From positions 1 through 35,229 of the forward strand of contig NZ_LDNM01000087.1 of assembly GCF_001028135.1 (NCBI RefSeq): a stretch of DNA of 35,229 bases. The letters are read 5' to 3'. This document shows, one piece after another, positions 19,106 to 30,824 of this stretch (positions within the stretch are counted from its first letter, which is position 1; the number at the start of each line of letters is the position of its first letter). The notes below the pieces were generated by a model. That model worked only from the letters and a program-made list of their open reading frames with translations. It had not been told where the DNA came from and did not search any database. The DNA comes from Xenorhabdus griffiniae (lineage in GTDB: Bacteria > Pseudomonadota > Gammaproteobacteria > Enterobacterales > Enterobacteriaceae). The position numbers and the translations under genes are program-made.

Positions 19106-21820
19106 TTAAACCCCCAATCCCATCATTCGCATTAATTTCCGGGCCTGTTGAATGGCCTCTTGTCGATGAGCAATTCCCATTTTTTGGTATAAATTACGTA
19201 TATGCGTTTTTATCGTGGTTGCTGCCACATCCAGTTCTGTCGCAATTTGATCGTTACTGTAACCAGAATAAATTAACCCCAGCACCTGCCATTCACGCTG
19301 AGTGAGTGGACTATTACGGATAAGCTCAGGCACGTCTGGATGAGTGAGTAGTTGTTCTACAAACGTTTCGTCAAAATGGGCAAATTTATGCCGGTGCTGT
19401 CGATTGATTTCCCGGAGAATACGCTGGGCTCTATGCTGTTCCATTTCAGGCAAGATATTCAGTTGGATAAGCTGGCGCAATTGCAAAGCCATCAACTCAC
19501 CTTCAATAACAAAATGGCTGATGAACCCTGTGCAGTTAGCCAAATTCAACGCTTCCATCAACACATCCTGAGCCTCAGCCTTACGTCCAAGCTGCCAATA
19601 AAGCAAATTACACAACAGAAGATTACGATTCAAATCGCTGACCAATGCCAATTTTCTGGCATATTCATTCAGTTTCACCAGAATAGATTCAGCTTCCTCA
19701 TGCTGATCCAGTAAGATTTTAGCCCGTGCAATATTGCGCCATTGATTTTGATTGAAATGGTTACAAAAGCTCTCTGGTTGCTCTGCCTGTACCAACCATT
19801 GAGTCAAGGAATCACTATCTTCTAAAGTCTGCCAAATAATGACTCGCAACTCGTCAGTGTTCGTTCGCCAATCGCGGTGATACTGCCCATTACTCAGTAA
19901 ATTTTCACAACGGGTCAAGTAACGGCGAGCGTTATCAATATTACCCCGGACCAAAGAACATTTCGCCAGTTGGGTAAGACATTGTAATTGCTGCTGTGGC
20001 TGGTAATTGTCCAACACTTCCAACCCTTGACGCGCCACCTCTTCTGAGTCATCAATTCTAGCCCAACACCACAAAAGTTGTGAACGTATCCTCAGCAAAA
20101 ACTCATGCATTGGCAACTGTTCCAAATGCTGCTCACGGATTAAATCAAAAGCATGGGATTGGGTATCATAAGCCGCCTGCAAATAACCTTGTGCCAGTAA
20201 AATTTCACTTTGTTGCAATAACGCCCATAAAGCATAGTGATAAACATGACAAAGGCGGGCAAGCTGCTCCGTCTGCTTCATTAATGTCAATGCACTGACC
20301 AACTGACCATTGCAATGCAATACTTCCCCTTTTACTGACATCGCTACAATACGACCATATTGATTATTTGGCAGTAAGTTCTCCAACGCCTTTTCGGCCA
20401 ACGCCTCAGCATCGGCGGGCCGTCCATCATTCATCGCCACTTGGGCTCTCAGAGCATCAAACTCTGCCAGCAATTCCGGTTCGATGGCGATTTGCTTCTG
20501 CTTTAGTGATTGCTCTGCCTGATTCAATAATGCATTGACCTCATAGTAGCGATGCTGGCTTTGTGCCAGCCACGCTTGCAACAGTACCAGGCGAGGACTT
20601 TCCAGCAGCTGTTCATACGGCAGTGCATTCATACACTCTCCCAACAGGGAAAGTTTACTGTGGTTAAATAACTCCCAGGCATGTTGCAACAAAATATCCC
20701 GTAACAAAATAGTATCTCCCGCTGCCAGGGCGTGATGAATAGCCTCCCCGGGATATCCCTGCATCAGCCATCCTTGCACGGCGGCTCGATGTAATTCGGG
20801 CAATTTTGCCGCCATTTCCCATTGGCAACGTTGGCGAAGAAATGAAGCAAACAAAGGGTGAAAGCAGAACCACTCACCAGAATCATCCATTCGCTGAATA
20901 AACAACCCCTGCCGCTCAATGTCTTCCAGACGTTGCTGACCGTTTTCTTCTCCCGTCAGGCAGGTTATCAGCCCATCATTCATGGAGCGCAGGATAGAAC
21001 TATGCAACAAGAAATTCCGCGTCTTCTGATCTACTCGGTTTAAAACTTCATCTACAAGGTAATCAGCAAGATGGCTGGCATTAATTCCCGCAAGGCGCTT
21101 TGCTGAACTTTCAGTCGTATTACCGGATTGACGGGCAGAAAGGGCAATCAGTTGCAAGGCCGTTGCCCACCCAGCTACGTCATTACATAACTGTTCGCAG
21201 TGTTCAGGCTCCAATGGATTGGCTAACCGCTTGGCAAAAAATTGTTGTGTTTCCTGATAATCAAAAGCCAACTGCTGACTATCAACCTCCAATAACTGTT
21301 CACGCACGCGTAAGTTGGCAATTCCCAACGAGGGCAAATGGCGTGATAGCACCACTAATGTTAAATTTTCGGGTTGGTGGCGGAGAAAAAAGCGCATTGC
21401 TTCATGAATAATCCCATTCACGATCAGATGATAATCATCAATCACCAAAAAAATCGGTTGCTGCCATTCGTTAAGCTCAATAAATAACTGCGCAAACAGT
21501 GTAGATAAGCTGGCATATTGATGTTTCTGGGCCAGTATCTCACTTTTCACACAGTGTCCCTGCGTTGCCTGCTGAATGGCCGCAATCAGATAGCTCGCGA
21601 AACGTTCTGGCTGGTTGTCACTATCATCAAGAGAATACCACCCTAGATGATCCTGTCCGGCAGCCCATTGTGACATCAAGGTCGTTTTGCCATACCCGGC
21701 GGGACTGGTTATCAATACCAGTCGATAATCCTGAATTTCATTGAACTTTTCCAACAGACGCTCCCGCATAACCATATTATTGAGTCGAAGGGGGCGACTG
21801 AGTTTCGATGGGATAAGCAT
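19106..21820 (-). CDS. malT: Maltose regulon transcriptional activator MalT
   Basis: MalT is the ATP- and maltotriose-dependent activator of the mal genes. The 904-residue protein (E. coli 901) has the STAND NTPase Walker A SPAGYGKT at 39-46, the Walker B region LVIDDY, superhelical repeats through the middle, and a C-terminal LuxR-type HTH ([21 protein letters not shown]...[14 protein letters not shown]). I chose ATG 21820 ([10 protein letters not shown]), the E. coli start, with GGGGAG 7 nt upstream; the frame runs open 12 codons further without support. It is divergent from malP, as in E. coli, and followed on the same strand by the accessory cluster. Confidence 0.98.
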   Translation of the reverse strand: MLIPSKLSRPLRLNNMVMRERLLEKFNEIQDYRLVLITSPAGYGKTTLMSQWAAGQDHLGWYSLDDSDNQPERFASYLIAAIQQATQGHCVKSEILAQKHQYASLSTLFAQLFIELNEWQQPIFLVIDDYHLIVNGIIHEAMRFFLRHQPENLTLVVLSRHLPSLGIANLRVREQLLEVDSQQLAFDYQETQQFFAKRLANPLEPEHCEQLCNDVAGWATALQLIALSARQSGNTTESSAKRLAGINASHLADYLVDEVLNRVDQKTRNFLLHSSILRSMNDGLITCLTGEENGQQRLEDIERQGLFIQRMDDSGEWFCFHPLFASFLRQRCQWEMAAKLPELHRAAVQGWLMQGYPGEAIHHALAAGDTILLRDILLQHAWELFNHSKLSLLGECMNALPYEQLLESPRLVLLQAWLAQSQHRYYEVNALLNQAEQSLKQKQIAIEPELLAEFDALRAQVAMNDGRPADAEALAEKALENLLPNNQYGRIVAMSVKGEVLHCNGQLVSALTLMKQTEQLARLCHVYHYALWALLQQSEILLAQGYLQAAYDTQSHAFDLIREQHLEQLPMHEFLLRIRSQLLWCWARIDDSEEVARQGLEVLDNYQPQQQLQCLTQLAKCSLVRGNIDNARRYLTRCENLLSNGQYHRDWRTNTDELRVIIWQTLEDSDSLTQWLVQAEQPESFCNHFNQNQWRNIARAKILLDQHEEAESILVKLNEYARKLALVSDLNRNLLLCNLLYWQLGRKAEAQDVLMEALNLANCTGFISHFVIEGELMALQLRQLIQLNILPEMEQHRAQRILREINRQHRHKFAHFDETFVEQLLTHPDVPELIRNSPLTQREWQVLGLIYSGYSNDQIATELDVAATTIKTHIRNLYQKMGIAHRQEAIQQARKLMRMMGLGV

Positions 21821-21931
21821 TAAATTTCTCCCCTCACACGCAATGAATAAAAGCAACGAATAAAACTGATACCTGAATTCTGTTTGACACGATTAAGTCA
21901 CTTACACATTAACATTCCTTTACGACCAACA

Positions 21932-22002
21932 AATGTAGAGAAACGCCCATCTTTTGCAAACAAGTTGATTAATTTCATTGTGTTAAATTGCACCTTGTCA
22001 CA
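21932..22002 (-). promoter_or_regulatory. Candidate malT promoter with CRP site
   Basis: On the minus strand TTGCAA (21954-21959) and TACATT (21932-21937) are separated by 16 bp, placing a start near 21925. A perfect left CRP half-site, AATGTGA, with a weak right half is centred near 21994.5, about 70 bp upstream. CRP activates E. coli malT from a site centred at -70.5, so the geometry agrees although the right half is poor. Confidence 0.5.
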
Positions 22003-22074
22003 TTCTTTGGGTGCAACCTTGCTATTTTTCTATGAAATTGCGAAAAAGCTCGAAAGAAATAGCTACGCCCTTGC

Positions 22075-22107
22075 GCTCCTCCCTGCGAATATTTTCACGG
22101 GATGATG
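22075..22107. promoter_or_regulatory. Candidate MalT boxes upstream of malP
   Basis: Two matches to the MalT box GGGGA(T/G)GAGG, each 8 of 10: AGGGAGGAGC on the minus strand (22075-22084) and CGGGATGATG on the plus strand (22098-22107). The second lies about 80 bp before the malP ATG, which would put a MalT-dependent start near 22140, leaving a leader of about 50 nt. MalT promoters need no good -35, and none is seen. Confidence 0.5.
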
Positions 22108-22187
22108 TTTCCCAAGCCACTAACCTTCAGCATATCCCTGTAAATAATTATCTAAACTTTCCTCAGTCAGTGACAGGATGCAACGCC

Positions 22188-24650
22188 ATGCAACTATCCA
22201 CATTAAAATCATCGACATTAAATCAAGAACCCACATTAGATAAAAACCCGAAACTCGATAACGCTTTATTTCAGGCCGCACTCACACGCCAGTGGCAATA
22301 TTTCGGTCTCAACGCAGCTCAGGAAATGACGCCACATCAGTGGTGGCAGGCCATTAGCGCAGCCGTATCAGAATTACTCCCCCTATCCCATCAGCAAAAC
22401 CGTGCCAATCCATCCTCTGACAATCAACGCCACGTGAACTATATCTCGATGGAATTTCTGATAGGCCGACTGACAGCCAACAATTTATTGAATCTTGGTT
22501 GGTATAACGATATTCAGTCTTATCTGGCAGAAAATGGCATCATTTTGAGTGACGTGCTGGAAGAAGAAACCGATCCCGCATTGGGCAATGGTGGGTTAGG
22601 AAGGCTAGCAGCCTGTTTTCTCGACTCAATGGCAACGCTCAATCAACCTGCTATCGGGTATGGTCTCAATTATCAATATGGTCTTTTCCGCCAATCCTTT
22701 GAAAATGGGCAACAAATTGAAACACCTGATAATTGGGAACGCGAGTCCTACCCATGGTTTCGCCATAACACGCAATTAAAAGTCAGCGTCAGTTTTGGTG
22801 GCGAAATCGTGACAACGGCCGATGGTCATGAAACCTGGGTTCCCGCATTTAGCCTGATTGGTGAAGCCTGGGATTTACCCGTGATTGGGTATAATAATGG
22901 GGTAACCCAACCACTTCGTTTGTGGCAGGCAACCTACGATACCCCCTTTGATCTGTCACTTTTCAATGACGGGCAGTTCCTGCATGCCGAACAACAAGGC
23001 ATTGAAGCCGCCAGTCTGACCAAAGTTCTCTACCCGAATGATAATCATCAGGCAGGTAAACGACTGCGCCTGATGCAACAATATTTCCAGTGTGCTTGTG
23101 CCGTGGCAGATATTCTGCGCCGCCATCAGCAGGCAGGGCGAAAAATAGAAGCGCTAGCACAATACGAAGTTATCCAGCTTAATGATACTCATCCCACTAT
23201 CGCAATCCCTGAAATGATGCGTCTTCTGCTTGATGAATACCAGTTAAGTTGGGAAACCGCATGGGAAATCACAGGAAAAACTTTCGCCTATACCAACCAT
23301 ACTTTGCTGCCAGAGGGCCTGGAACGTTGGGATGAACAATTGATGAGTGCACTTCTGCCACGCCATCATCGCATCATCCAGGAAATCAACCGACGCTTTA
23401 AAACAACCGTGGAACAAATTTGGCCTGATAACCGACAAATCTGGGAAAAATTGGCAGTTATCCATGACAATCAAGTCAGAATGGCTAATCTGTGTGTTGT
23501 CGCCTGCTTTGCCGTCAACGGGGTCGCAGCCCTGCATTCATCCTTGATCGTGACAGATCTGTTCCCTGAGTATCATCAACTGTGGCCAACTAAATTCCAC
23601 AATGTGACTAATGGTGTCACTCCTCGTCGTTGGTTAAAACAGTGTAACCCTGCACTCTCTTCATTAATTGACCAAACATTAGGCCATGATTGGGTAAATG
23701 ATCTGGCTGCCTTAGAACAAATCGAATCTTATGCCGATGATTCAGCTTTCCGCGAAACTTATCGCACGGTTAAGCAAGATAACAAAATTCGCCTGTCTAA
23801 CTATGTCAATAAGGTCATGGGGCTGAAAATTGATCCTAACGCCATTTTCGATATTCAGATAAAACGTCTGCATGAATACAAACGTCAACACCTGAACCTG
23901 CTCCATATCTTGTCACTTTATCGGCAAATTCAGGAAAATCCGGCCTTAGATATTCATCCTCGTGTTTTCCTGTTCGGTGCCAAAGCAGCGCCCGGTTACT
24001 ATCTGGCTAAAAACATCATCTCGGCCATCAATCATGCCGCTGAAAAGATCAATCATGATCCAATCGTCCGTGAACGCATCAAAATTGCTTTTATCCCCGA
24101 TTACAATGTTTCCGCTGCGGAACTGATGATCCCAGCGGCTGATGTATCAGAGCAAATCTCTACCGCAGGTAAAGAAGCCTCCGGTACAGGCAATATGAAG
24201 TTAGCCTTAAATGGCGCACTCACTATTGGAACACTGGATGGTGCGAATGTCGAAATCGCCGAACACGTCGGAAATGACAATATCTTTATTTTCGGCAAGA
24301 CCGTGGAAGAAGCTAAGGCTTTACTGAACAGCGGATACAATCCGCAAGATATCCTTCAGCAGGATCACCATCTAAAGGCTATCCTTGACTCTCTCGCCAA
24401 GGGTGAGTTCAGTCATGGAGATGCGCACGCGTTTAATCTTATGTTACATAGCCTGACTGACGGCGGTGACCCTTATTTAGTGCTGGCTGATTTTGCCTCT
24501 TATTGCCACGCCCACCAGCAAATTGACACTCGATATCGCGATGCCCAAAGCTGGACACGCAGTACTGTACTCAATACCGCCCGAATGGGTAACTTTAGTT
24601 CTGACCGCGCTATTCAGGATTATCAACAACGTATCTGGCAAACTAACTAG
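22188..24650 (+). CDS. malP: Maltodextrin phosphorylase
   Basis: MalP phosphorolyses alpha-1,4-glucans to glucose-1-phosphate. The 820-residue protein is colinear with E. coli MalP (797) from [16 protein letters not shown] on. Family landmarks: [56 protein letters not shown], and the PLP-lysine motif [16 protein letters not shown] chose ATG 22188 with AGGA about 10 nt upstream. The frame stays open to 22011, but that stretch contains the MalT boxes and has no phosphorylase similarity. Even so, the N-terminus is about 20 residues longer than in E. coli. malQ follows after 9 nt. Confidence 0.97.
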   Translation: MQLSTLKSSTLNQEPTLDKNPKLDNALFQAALTRQWQYFGLNAAQEMTPHQWWQAISAAVSELLPLSHQQNRANPSSDNQRHVNYISMEFLIGRLTANNLLNLGWYNDIQSYLAENGIILSDVLEEETDPALGNGGLGRLAACFLDSMATLNQPAIGYGLNYQYGLFRQSFENGQQIETPDNWERESYPWFRHNTQLKVSVSFGGEIVTTADGHETWVPAFSLIGEAWDLPVIGYNNGVTQPLRLWQATYDTPFDLSLFNDGQFLHAEQQGIEAASLTKVLYPNDNHQAGKRLRLMQQYFQCACAVADILRRHQQAGRKIEALAQYEVIQLNDTHPTIAIPEMMRLLLDEYQLSWETAWEITGKTFAYTNHTLLPEGLERWDEQLMSALLPRHHRIIQEINRRFKTTVEQIWPDNRQIWEKLAVIHDNQVRMANLCVVACFAVNGVAALHSSLIVTDLFPEYHQLWPTKFHNVTNGVTPRRWLKQCNPALSSLIDQTLGHDWVNDLAALEQIESYADDSAFRETYRTVKQDNKIRLSNYVNKVMGLKIDPNAIFDIQIKRLHEYKRQHLNLLHILSLYRQIQENPALDIHPRVFLFGAKAAPGYYLAKNIISAINHAAEKINHDPIVRERIKIAFIPDYNVSAAELMIPAADVSEQISTAGKEASGTGNMKLALNGALTIGTLDGANVEIAEHVGNDNIFIFGKTVEEAKALLNSGYNPQDILQQDHHLKAILDSLAKGEFSHGDAHAFNLMLHSLTDGGDPYLVLADFASYCHAHQQIDTRYRDAQSWTRSTVLNTARMGNFSSDRAIQDYQQRIWQTN

Positions 24651-24659
24651 GGGTTTTGT

Positions 24660-26804
24660 ATGGAAAAAAAATGCCTCAATGATTTGGCAACTGAGGCCGG
24701 CATTGTCAGCGAATATATTAATGCCTATGGGAAACCTCAGGCGATCCCTGCTGAAATCAGGTATCGGATATTGGAAGCCATGAGTACAGATATACCGGTC
24801 GGGAGGCCGGTTTCTCATTTACGCGCCTCCCCCTTACCCAATGTTAAGGTGGTTATTCAGGAACAAAGAATAATCCTGCCTCTGGAGGATACAAATAATT
24901 ACCAGTGGCAGATACACACTGAACAAGGGCAGATATTTCAGGGTTACTGCCAACATCAGCTCACGTTGCCTGCCAATCTCCCCCTGGGATACCACACGCT
25001 GAACTTGATATCGGAGGCGAAACCAGAAACTGGCGCTTGGCAATACTCGACACAACTTATTGTTGCCCCTAAACGTTGTTACGAACCCGATGCCATAACA
25101 CGTGGAGAAAAACTTTGGGGGGCTTGTGTCCAGCTCTATACCCTGAGATCAGAAAATAACTGGGGAATTGGTGATTTTGGCGACCTGAAATATATGCTGC
25201 AAGAACTGGCACAGCGTGGTGGGGCCTTTGTTGGCCTGAACCCTCTTCATGCCATCTATCCGGCAATGCCTGAAAACGCCAGCCCTTACAGTCCGTCTTC
25301 CCGCCACTGGCTCAATATCATCTATATTGCTGTAAATCAGATAGACGACTTTAATTGTAGCGCCGAAGCACAAAAGTGGTGGCATTCAGCGGAAACACAA
25401 TCCAAACTCCAGCAAGCCCGTCAGGCAGAATGGGTTGATTACACCAGAGTAATGTCTCTAAAAATGGCTGCATTGCATCTGACTTATCCGCAATTTAAGC
25501 GCCGCTCTGGCGATGATCCCCAACAGATCGCTTTCCAACAGTTTGTGACCAAAGGAGGCAAAAATCTTTATTATCAAGCTGTTTATGATGCCCTACACCA
25601 TAAGTTATATGGGGAAAATAATGTCTATTGGGGCTGGCCTGTATGGCCGGAAGAATACCGTGAACCAGAAAATGACGCGGTTAAGGCATTCTGCCATTCA
25701 TATCCACAGGAGATAGCGTTTTTCCTTTGGCTACAGTGGGTAGCTGATACCCAGCTTGCTGAGTGCTTCACTACCAGCCAAACCCATCACATGCCAATTG
25801 GTATTTACCGTGATCTTGCCGTCGGTGTTGCACAAGGGGGTTCAGAAACCTGGTGTAACCGAAGCATCTATTGCACTAAAGCATCCGTCGGAGCGCCCCC
25901 CGATATTCTGGGACCACTGGGGCAAAATTGGGGACTTCCGCCAATGAATCCCCATGTATTAAAAACTCAGGCCTATCAACCTTTCATTGAATTATTGCGC
26001 AGCAATATGCGTCATTGCGGTGCATTACGCATCGATCATGTGATGTCACTGCTCAGACTCTGGTGGATACCACAAGGAGAAACTGCCGACAAAGGCGTTT
26101 ATGTCCATTATCCGGTTGACGATCTGCTGGCAATATTGGCGTTGGAAAGCCAGCGCAATCATTGCCTGGTGATAGGCGAAGATTTAGGTATTGTGCCAGA
26201 AGAAATTGTCGATAAGTTACGGGACAGGGGTGTTTATTCCTATAAGGTATTTTATTTCGAACGCAATGAGCAAGGTGAATACCGTTCTCCCGATGAATAT
26301 CCCGAGCAAGCGATGGCAACCATTACTACCCATGACTTACCTACTTTACGCGGATTCTGGCAAAATAAAGATTTAACCTTAGGAGAAGATATCGGTTTAT
26401 ACCCCGATAAAACTCTTCTTGTTGATTTATATTCGGAACGTAAACGCTGCAAGCAAGCGTTATTAACCAGTTTAAACCGTCACGGCTATTTATCAGTAGA
26501 ATCGCTCAAGACAGATATCTTCTCCTCGTTGCAGGGAACGGCATCACTGAAACAAACAGAATATCCGATGTCACATGTTATAAATCAAAGCATACACCGC
26601 TATATAGCTCATAGCGCCTGTGCCTTATTAGGATTACAACCTGAAGATTGGCTGGATATGGAACACCCCGTTAATATTCCTGGCACAACAGAGGAATATC
26701 CCAACTGGCGACGAAAACTTACCGCAACATTGGAAACTATGTTTGTGGATGCTCATATCAATGACTTGTTACAAACAATCGGAGAGTGCCGAAAACAGGG
26801 TTAA
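24660..26804 (+). CDS. malQ: 4-alpha-glucanotransferase (amylomaltase)
   Basis: MalQ disproportionates maltodextrins, releasing glucose and lengthening chains for MalP. The 714-residue protein (E. coli 694) is a GH77 enzyme: LWGACVQLYTLRSENNWGIGDFGDL, LNPLHAIYP, the nucleophile region GALRIDHVMSLLRLWW, the acid/base region VIGEDLG, and ATITTHDLPTLRGFW. GGGG overlapping the malP stop serves the ATG 9 nt later. The extra length relative to E. coli lies in the N-terminal domain. It converges with malG across a repeat element and a terminator. Confidence 0.97.
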   Translation: MEKKCLNDLATEAGIVSEYINAYGKPQAIPAEIRYRILEAMSTDIPVGRPVSHLRASPLPNVKVVIQEQRIILPLEDTNNYQWQIHTEQGQIFQGYCQHQLTLPANLPLGYHTLNLISEAKPETGAWQYSTQLIVAPKRCYEPDAITRGEKLWGACVQLYTLRSENNWGIGDFGDLKYMLQELAQRGGAFVGLNPLHAIYPAMPENASPYSPSSRHWLNIIYIAVNQIDDFNCSAEAQKWWHSAETQSKLQQARQAEWVDYTRVMSLKMAALHLTYPQFKRRSGDDPQQIAFQQFVTKGGKNLYYQAVYDALHHKLYGENNVYWGWPVWPEEYREPENDAVKAFCHSYPQEIAFFLWLQWVADTQLAECFTTSQTHHMPIGIYRDLAVGVAQGGSETWCNRSIYCTKASVGAPPDILGPLGQNWGLPPMNPHVLKTQAYQPFIELLRSNMRHCGALRIDHVMSLLRLWWIPQGETADKGVYVHYPVDDLLAILALESQRNHCLVIGEDLGIVPEEIVDKLRDRGVYSYKVFYFERNEQGEYRSPDEYPEQAMATITTHDLPTLRGFWQNKDLTLGEDIGLYPDKTLLVDLYSERKRCKQALLTSLNRHGYLSVESLKTDIFSSLQGTASLKQTEYPMSHVINQSIHRYIAHSACALLGLQPEDWLDMEHPVNIPGTTEEYPNWRRKLTATLETMFVDAHINDLLQTIGECRKQG

Positions 26805-26824
26805 TAACTTACTGAGCTAACAGC

Positions 26825-26922
26825 TATACTCGATAAACTTCAAGTTGCAAGACGACGCGAAGCCTTATATTTCCCCGCTGCGCGGGGAAATATAACACGC
26901 ATCTTGAAGTTGGATTGGTATA
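26825..26922. mobile_element. MITE/REP-like palindromic element, copy 1 (98 bp)
   Basis: An imperfect palindrome with ends TATAC...GTATA, sub-terminal inverted AACTTCAAG/CTTGAAGTT arms, and a perfect 14-bp central stem (TTATATTTCCCCGC with GCGGGGAAATATAA, 3-nt loop) at 26865-26895. A second copy at 34591-34695 differs by two substitutions and a 7-nt indel. It is non-coding and small, with terminal inverted repeats and TA at both ends, so a non-autonomous transposon (MITE) is likely. It lies between convergent malQ and malG and may help terminate both. Confidence 0.85.
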
Positions 26923-26947
26923 TATGTAGCCAAGTAGCCAGAAAACG

Positions 26948-26979
26948 CCCCAATCATATATAGCTAAATATGATTGGGG
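26948..26979 (-). terminator. Intrinsic terminator of malEFG operon
   Basis: CCCCAATCATAT (26948-26959) and ATATGATTGGGG (26968-26979) form a perfect 12-bp stem with an 8-nt loop, 7 bp past the malG stop. On the minus strand it is followed by CGTTTTCT, giving a moderate U-rich tail. Confidence 0.75.
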
Positions 26980-26986
26980 GAGAGGA

Positions 26987-27877
26987 TCAGCCTTTCACGC
27001 CTCCCGACGTTAGCCCACCGACTAACCAACGTTGGGCAAGTAAGAAAACCGCCGTGATAGGGATAGCAGAAAGCACAGCCGCAGCAGCAAAATCCCCCCA
27101 GAGATAGTTCTGTGGGTGAAGATATTGCTGCATTCCCACTGCCAGCGTGTAATTGTCCACATCACGTAATAATAGAGATGCAACAGGTACTTCGGTAATC
27201 ACGCCAATAAACGACAAAATAAATACGACAGCCAATATAGGTACAGAGAGTGGCAACAGTATCAAACGGAAAATTTGCCACGATGTCGCCCCATCCAACA
27301 TAGCGGCTTCTTCCAGAGAACGATCTATCGTTTCGAAATAACCTTTTATCGTCCATACATGCAGAGCAATTCCGCCCAAATAGGCGAAAATCACACCACC
27401 GTGGGTATTGAGACCAAGAAAAGGAATATATTCTCCCAATCTATCAAACAAGGCATATAGTGCCACCAAAGAAAGTACCGCCGGAAACATTTGAAAAATC
27501 AACATCGCTTTGAGTAAGGTACTTTTTCCACGAAAGCGCATTCGAGCAAATGCATAAGCACACGTCGTTGATAATGCCACAATGCCAGCGGCAGTAATCA
27601 AGGCAACCTTGACAGAATTCCAAAGCCATTGCATGACCGGAAATGGGGGAAGCATGACGTGTCCATCAGCAGACTCCACGCTATAACCAAGTGCCAGCTT
27701 CCAGTGTTCCCATGAAACGGTGTCTGGAATCAGGTTGCCCGTAGCAAAATTACCCGGACGCAAAGAAATAGCAATGACCATCAGCAGAGGAAACAAAATC
27801 GTGGCAATAAAAGCCAGCATTAATACATGTGTTCCCCATACCCGCCATCGTTGCGATTTGGGTTGTACCATCGCCAT
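26987..27877 (-). CDS. malG: Maltose/maltodextrin ABC transporter permease MalG
   Basis: An inner-membrane subunit of the MalFGK2 importer, 296 residues, as in E. coli. About six transmembrane segments; the EAA coupling motif that docks on MalK is [22 protein letters not shown], about 190-211. The N-terminus MAMVQPKSQ and C-terminus GGVKG are conserved with E. coli. It is the last gene of malEFG, 12 nt after malF. Confidence 0.98.
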   Translation of the reverse strand: MAMVQPKSQRWRVWGTHVLMLAFIATILFPLLMVIAISLRPGNFATGNLIPDTVSWEHWKLALGYSVESADGHVMLPPFPVMQWLWNSVKVALITAAGIVALSTTCAYAFARMRFRGKSTLLKAMLIFQMFPAVLSLVALYALFDRLGEYIPFLGLNTHGGVIFAYLGGIALHVWTIKGYFETIDRSLEEAAMLDGATSWQIFRLILLPLSVPILAVVFILSFIGVITEVPVASLLLRDVDNYTLAVGMQQYLHPQNYLWGDFAAAAVLSAIPITAVFLLAQRWLVGGLTSGGVKG

Positions 27878-27889
27878 CTTCTTTTCTCC

Positions 27890-29446
27890 TTAATCAAATT
27901 TCATGCGGGCAGTTTTCAAATTGATGATGGCTAATGCACCCACCAATAAGAAGATCAATGTTGCAATTGCTGCGGCCAGACCAAAATCCTGCCCACCACC
28001 ACCTTCAAATGCGATACGGTAGGTATAATTCACTAAAAGATCGGTATAACCCGCTGGAGTCGATGTACCAATATGATCAGGTTTACCCGTGGTTAGCAAT
28101 TGAATCAGGACAAAGTTATTAAAATTAAAAGCAAAACTGGCAATCATCAACGGCGTTAATGGCTTAATCAATAATGGAAAAGTAATTTTGGTGAAATTCT
28201 GCCACGGCCCTGCGCCATCAAGTGCTGATGCCTCATAAAGATCATCAGGGATAGATTTCAGCAAGCCCATGCAAAGAATCATCATATAGGGATAACCCAA
28301 CCACATATTTACAATAATCAACATGGTTCGAGCCAATGTCGGATCTGTAAACCAATCCGGTTTAAAACCAAACAACCCATTTAGCACCAGATTAATTTCA
28401 CCAAAACTCTGGTTAAACAAACCCTTGAAAATCAGAATGGAAATAAACGAAGGAACAGCATAAGGTAAAATAAGCAGTACACGGTAAATCACTCGTCCCT
28501 TAAGCGCTTCCCACTGTACAATGCACGCGAGAGCCATCCCCAGGGTAACCGTCAATGCCACGGTCGCCAGGGAGAAAACCATTGTCCAGACAAAAATGGA
28601 CAGAAAAGGTTTTTGGATACCTTCATCCTGTATCACCCGTAAGAAGTTTTTCCAACCGATAGAAACCGTAAATCCAGGACTTAACGTTTCCTTAGTCCAT
28701 TCTCCTTCAACATTAATGGATTGGTAGAACCCTGTATCCATATTCGGCTGGTATCGTATGCCAGTTTGTTTATCGGTCAGTGTAATCCCATCTTCATCAA
28801 GGGAATAAAGAGGGTTTATAGCAGAGAACTGACGTAAGGAACTCATTCTCAGTTTACTGCCATCAGGAAGAACGACTACCAATTGATTCAATGCCTGCCG
28901 ATATTGCGTAATAGTACGTAATGTCGCAGCATTGCCTTCAAATTTTTTCTCCTGTTCATGAAGAGACAGAATAATTTCTTCCGTTCCCGCAAGAGAAAAA
29001 GGCTCAGATACTAATAAGTGGGTGCTATCAGGAGCGCTCAAAGCCAAAACCCACTGTTCAGATACCGGATAGAGTTTGAAATTAAATGGTTCCCCTGTCT
29101 GATAGTGGCGACTCATTAATACCGTTTGAGCACGTTCAAAAGTTAACTGGTTGGTATTACTGTAATTTGTAAAAGCAATAGCAATCGTGCAGATAAGCGG
29201 AAACAGTATAAATATCCCTATTCCAGCAATCCCAGGATAGGTATAGCGCCAAACATATGCTTTCCGGTTAGAAAAAACATAGATACCGCTTCCCAGTAAT
29301 ACCAGTGTCACCATAGCAAACAGGTACTCTCCCTGTGCATACATCAGCACAACCAGATAACCTGTAAAAAGTAGGCAAATACCTACAGCAAACCATTTCA
29401 GGGCAGGATGCTGCCACCATACTGTTTTTTCTAATGTCGCTGACAT
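27890..29446 (-). CDS. malF: Maltose/maltodextrin ABC transporter permease MalF
   Basis: The larger permease subunit, 518 residues (E. coli 514), with about eight transmembrane segments. A large periplasmic P2 loop (about 95-275) between segments 3 and 4 contacts the maltose-binding protein. The EAA motif EASALDGAGPWQNFTKITFPLL lies in the C-terminal half. AGGAAG is 6 nt upstream of the ATG. It is separated from malE by 89 bp containing a hairpin. Confidence 0.98.
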   Translation of the reverse strand: MSATLEKTVWWQHPALKWFAVGICLLFTGYLVVLMYAQGEYLFAMVTLVLLGSGIYVFSNRKAYVWRYTYPGIAGIGIFILFPLICTIAIAFTNYSNTNQLTFERAQTVLMSRHYQTGEPFNFKLYPVSEQWVLALSAPDSTHLLVSEPFSLAGTEEIILSLHEQEKKFEGNAATLRTITQYRQALNQLVVVLPDGSKLRMSSLRQFSAINPLYSLDEDGITLTDKQTGIRYQPNMDTGFYQSINVEGEWTKETLSPGFTVSIGWKNFLRVIQDEGIQKPFLSIFVWTMVFSLATVALTVTLGMALACIVQWEALKGRVIYRVLLILPYAVPSFISILIFKGLFNQSFGEINLVLNGLFGFKPDWFTDPTLARTMLIIVNMWLGYPYMMILCMGLLKSIPDDLYEASALDGAGPWQNFTKITFPLLIKPLTPLMIASFAFNFNNFVLIQLLTTGKPDHIGTSTPAGYTDLLVNYTYRIAFEGGGGQDFGLAAAIATLIFLLVGALAIINLKTARMKFD

Positions 29447-29503
29447 CTTGCACTTCCTGTTACCAACAATTGTGACTATCCAACATCATCACAATAAGAG
29501 CTA

Positions 29504-29526
29504 AGGCTCCTTAAACTCAGGAGCCT
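29504..29526 (-). other. malE-malF intergenic hairpin
   Basis: AGGCTCC (29504-29510) and GGAGCCT (29520-29526) form a perfect 7-bp stem with a 9-nt loop, 10 bp past the malE stop. E. coli has REP elements at this position that protect malE mRNA and lower malF/malG expression. A simple hairpin here could play the same part; no T-run follows on the minus strand. Confidence 0.6.
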
Positions 29527-29535
29527 GTCACTCGT

Positions 29536-30735
29536 TTATTTTGTCATTCTCGCTTCAGCATCATTAAGGGCAGCATCTATTGTCTGACGCCCACTGACCG
29601 TGTTAAGAACAGCGCTACGCATTGCGTACCAGAAACTACTCATTTGGGAAATATTCGGCATAATTTCGCCGTTTTGGGCATTTGCCATCGTGGCCGCAAT
29701 ACGTGGATCTTTCGCCAGGATCTCCTGATAGGATTTCAAAGCCACCGCTCCCAGTGGTTTATCTTTGTCCATCGTTGCCAACCCTTCATTGGTAAGCAGA
29801 TAATTTTCCAAAAATTCTTTGGCTAACTCTTTATTAGGACTGGCCGCATTAATTCCCGCAGTTAAAATGCCAACAAAAGGTTTAGAGGGTTTTCCTTTAA
29901 AGGTTGGTAATAGGGTAACACCGTAATTGATCTTACTTTTATCGACATTCGCCCATGCCCAGGGACCATTAATCGTCATTGCTGCTTTACCTTTATTAAA
30001 GGCAGCTTCAGCGATGGAGTAATCGATATCGGCATTGAGATGTTTATTTTTGACTAAATCAACCAGAAATTTCAGCCCCGCTTTAGACCCCGTATTATTC
30101 ACTCCGCTGTCTTTAACATTATAAGTACCGTTCTCTGCCTTGTAGGCATATCCACCATCAGCAGCAATCAGCGGCCAAGTAAAATACGGTTCCTGCAAAT
30201 TGAACATCAGTGCACTTTTATTTTGCTTTTTCAGCTCATTATCCAAGGCAGGGATTTCTTCCCATGTTTTAGGCGGAGATTTAATCAAGTCTTTATTGTA
30301 GATAAGAGAAAGGGCTTCAACTGCGACAGGGTATCCTACTAATTTTCCGTCATAACGAACGGCATCCCATGTAAAGGGAAATAGCTTATCAATAAATAAC
30401 TTATCAGGCGTGATTTCAGCAACTAACCCTGACTGTGCATAGCCACCAAAGCGATCATGTGCCCAGAAAATAATATCCGGCCCATCTCCACTGGCTGCAA
30501 TCTGGGTATATTTCTCTTCCAGTTTGTCAGGATGCTCAACGGTGACAGGAATCCCCGTTTCTTTTGCAAATTTCTCACCAACCTGTGCCAGTCCGTTATA
30601 ACCTTTATCACCATTGATCCAAATGACCAACTTTCCTTCTTCCGGTTTTGCAAAAACCGAAGCAGACAATACACATGTTGTTAAAACGGAAAGCATCAGG
30701 GTACGAGTCCCTACTTTTAAAATTTTCTTGGTCAT
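29536..30735 (-). CDS. malE: Periplasmic maltose/maltodextrin-binding protein
   Basis: The substrate-binding protein of the maltose importer. The signal peptide is about 29 residues (basic start, hydrophobic core, SASVFA cleavage before KPEEGKLV). The mature part is colinear with E. coli Mal[84 protein letters not shown]. Two consecutive ATGs (30738, 30735) are possible starts; the second has the better spacing from AGGCGG. It is first of malEFG and divergent from malK. Confidence 0.98.
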   Translation of the reverse strand: MTKKILKVGTRTLMLSVLTTCVLSASVFAKPEEGKLVIWINGDKGYNGLAQVGEKFAKETGIPVTVEHPDKLEEKYTQIAASGDGPDIIFWAHDRFGGYAQSGLVAEITPDKLFIDKLFPFTWDAVRYDGKLVGYPVAVEALSLIYNKDLIKSPPKTWEEIPALDNELKKQNKSALMFNLQEPYFTWPLIAADGGYAYKAENGTYNVKDSGVNNTGSKAGLKFLVDLVKNKHLNADIDYSIAEAAFNKGKAAMTINGPWAWANVDKSKINYGVTLLPTFKGKPSKPFVGILTAGINAASPNKELAKEFLENYLLTNEGLATMDKDKPLGAVALKSYQEILAKDPRIAATMANAQNGEIMPNISQMSSFWYAMRSAVLNTVSGRQTIDAALNDAEARMTK

Positions 30736-30824
30736 CATTCCGCCTTTTTCATTTGTTAGTTCAAGATAATTATCTTTGTTACATCACGATAAAATGGCAC
30801 CAGTGTGCAATCAATGTAAAAAAG

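Noticed and set aside
22011-22187. An upstream in-frame extension of malP
   Set aside because: It covers the MalT boxes and promoter region, lacks similarity to phosphorylases, and the ATG at 22188 has a proper ribosome site.
30770-30790. A TCACG half-site near malE as a third CRP site
   Set aside because: The opposite half matches only 2 of 5 positions.
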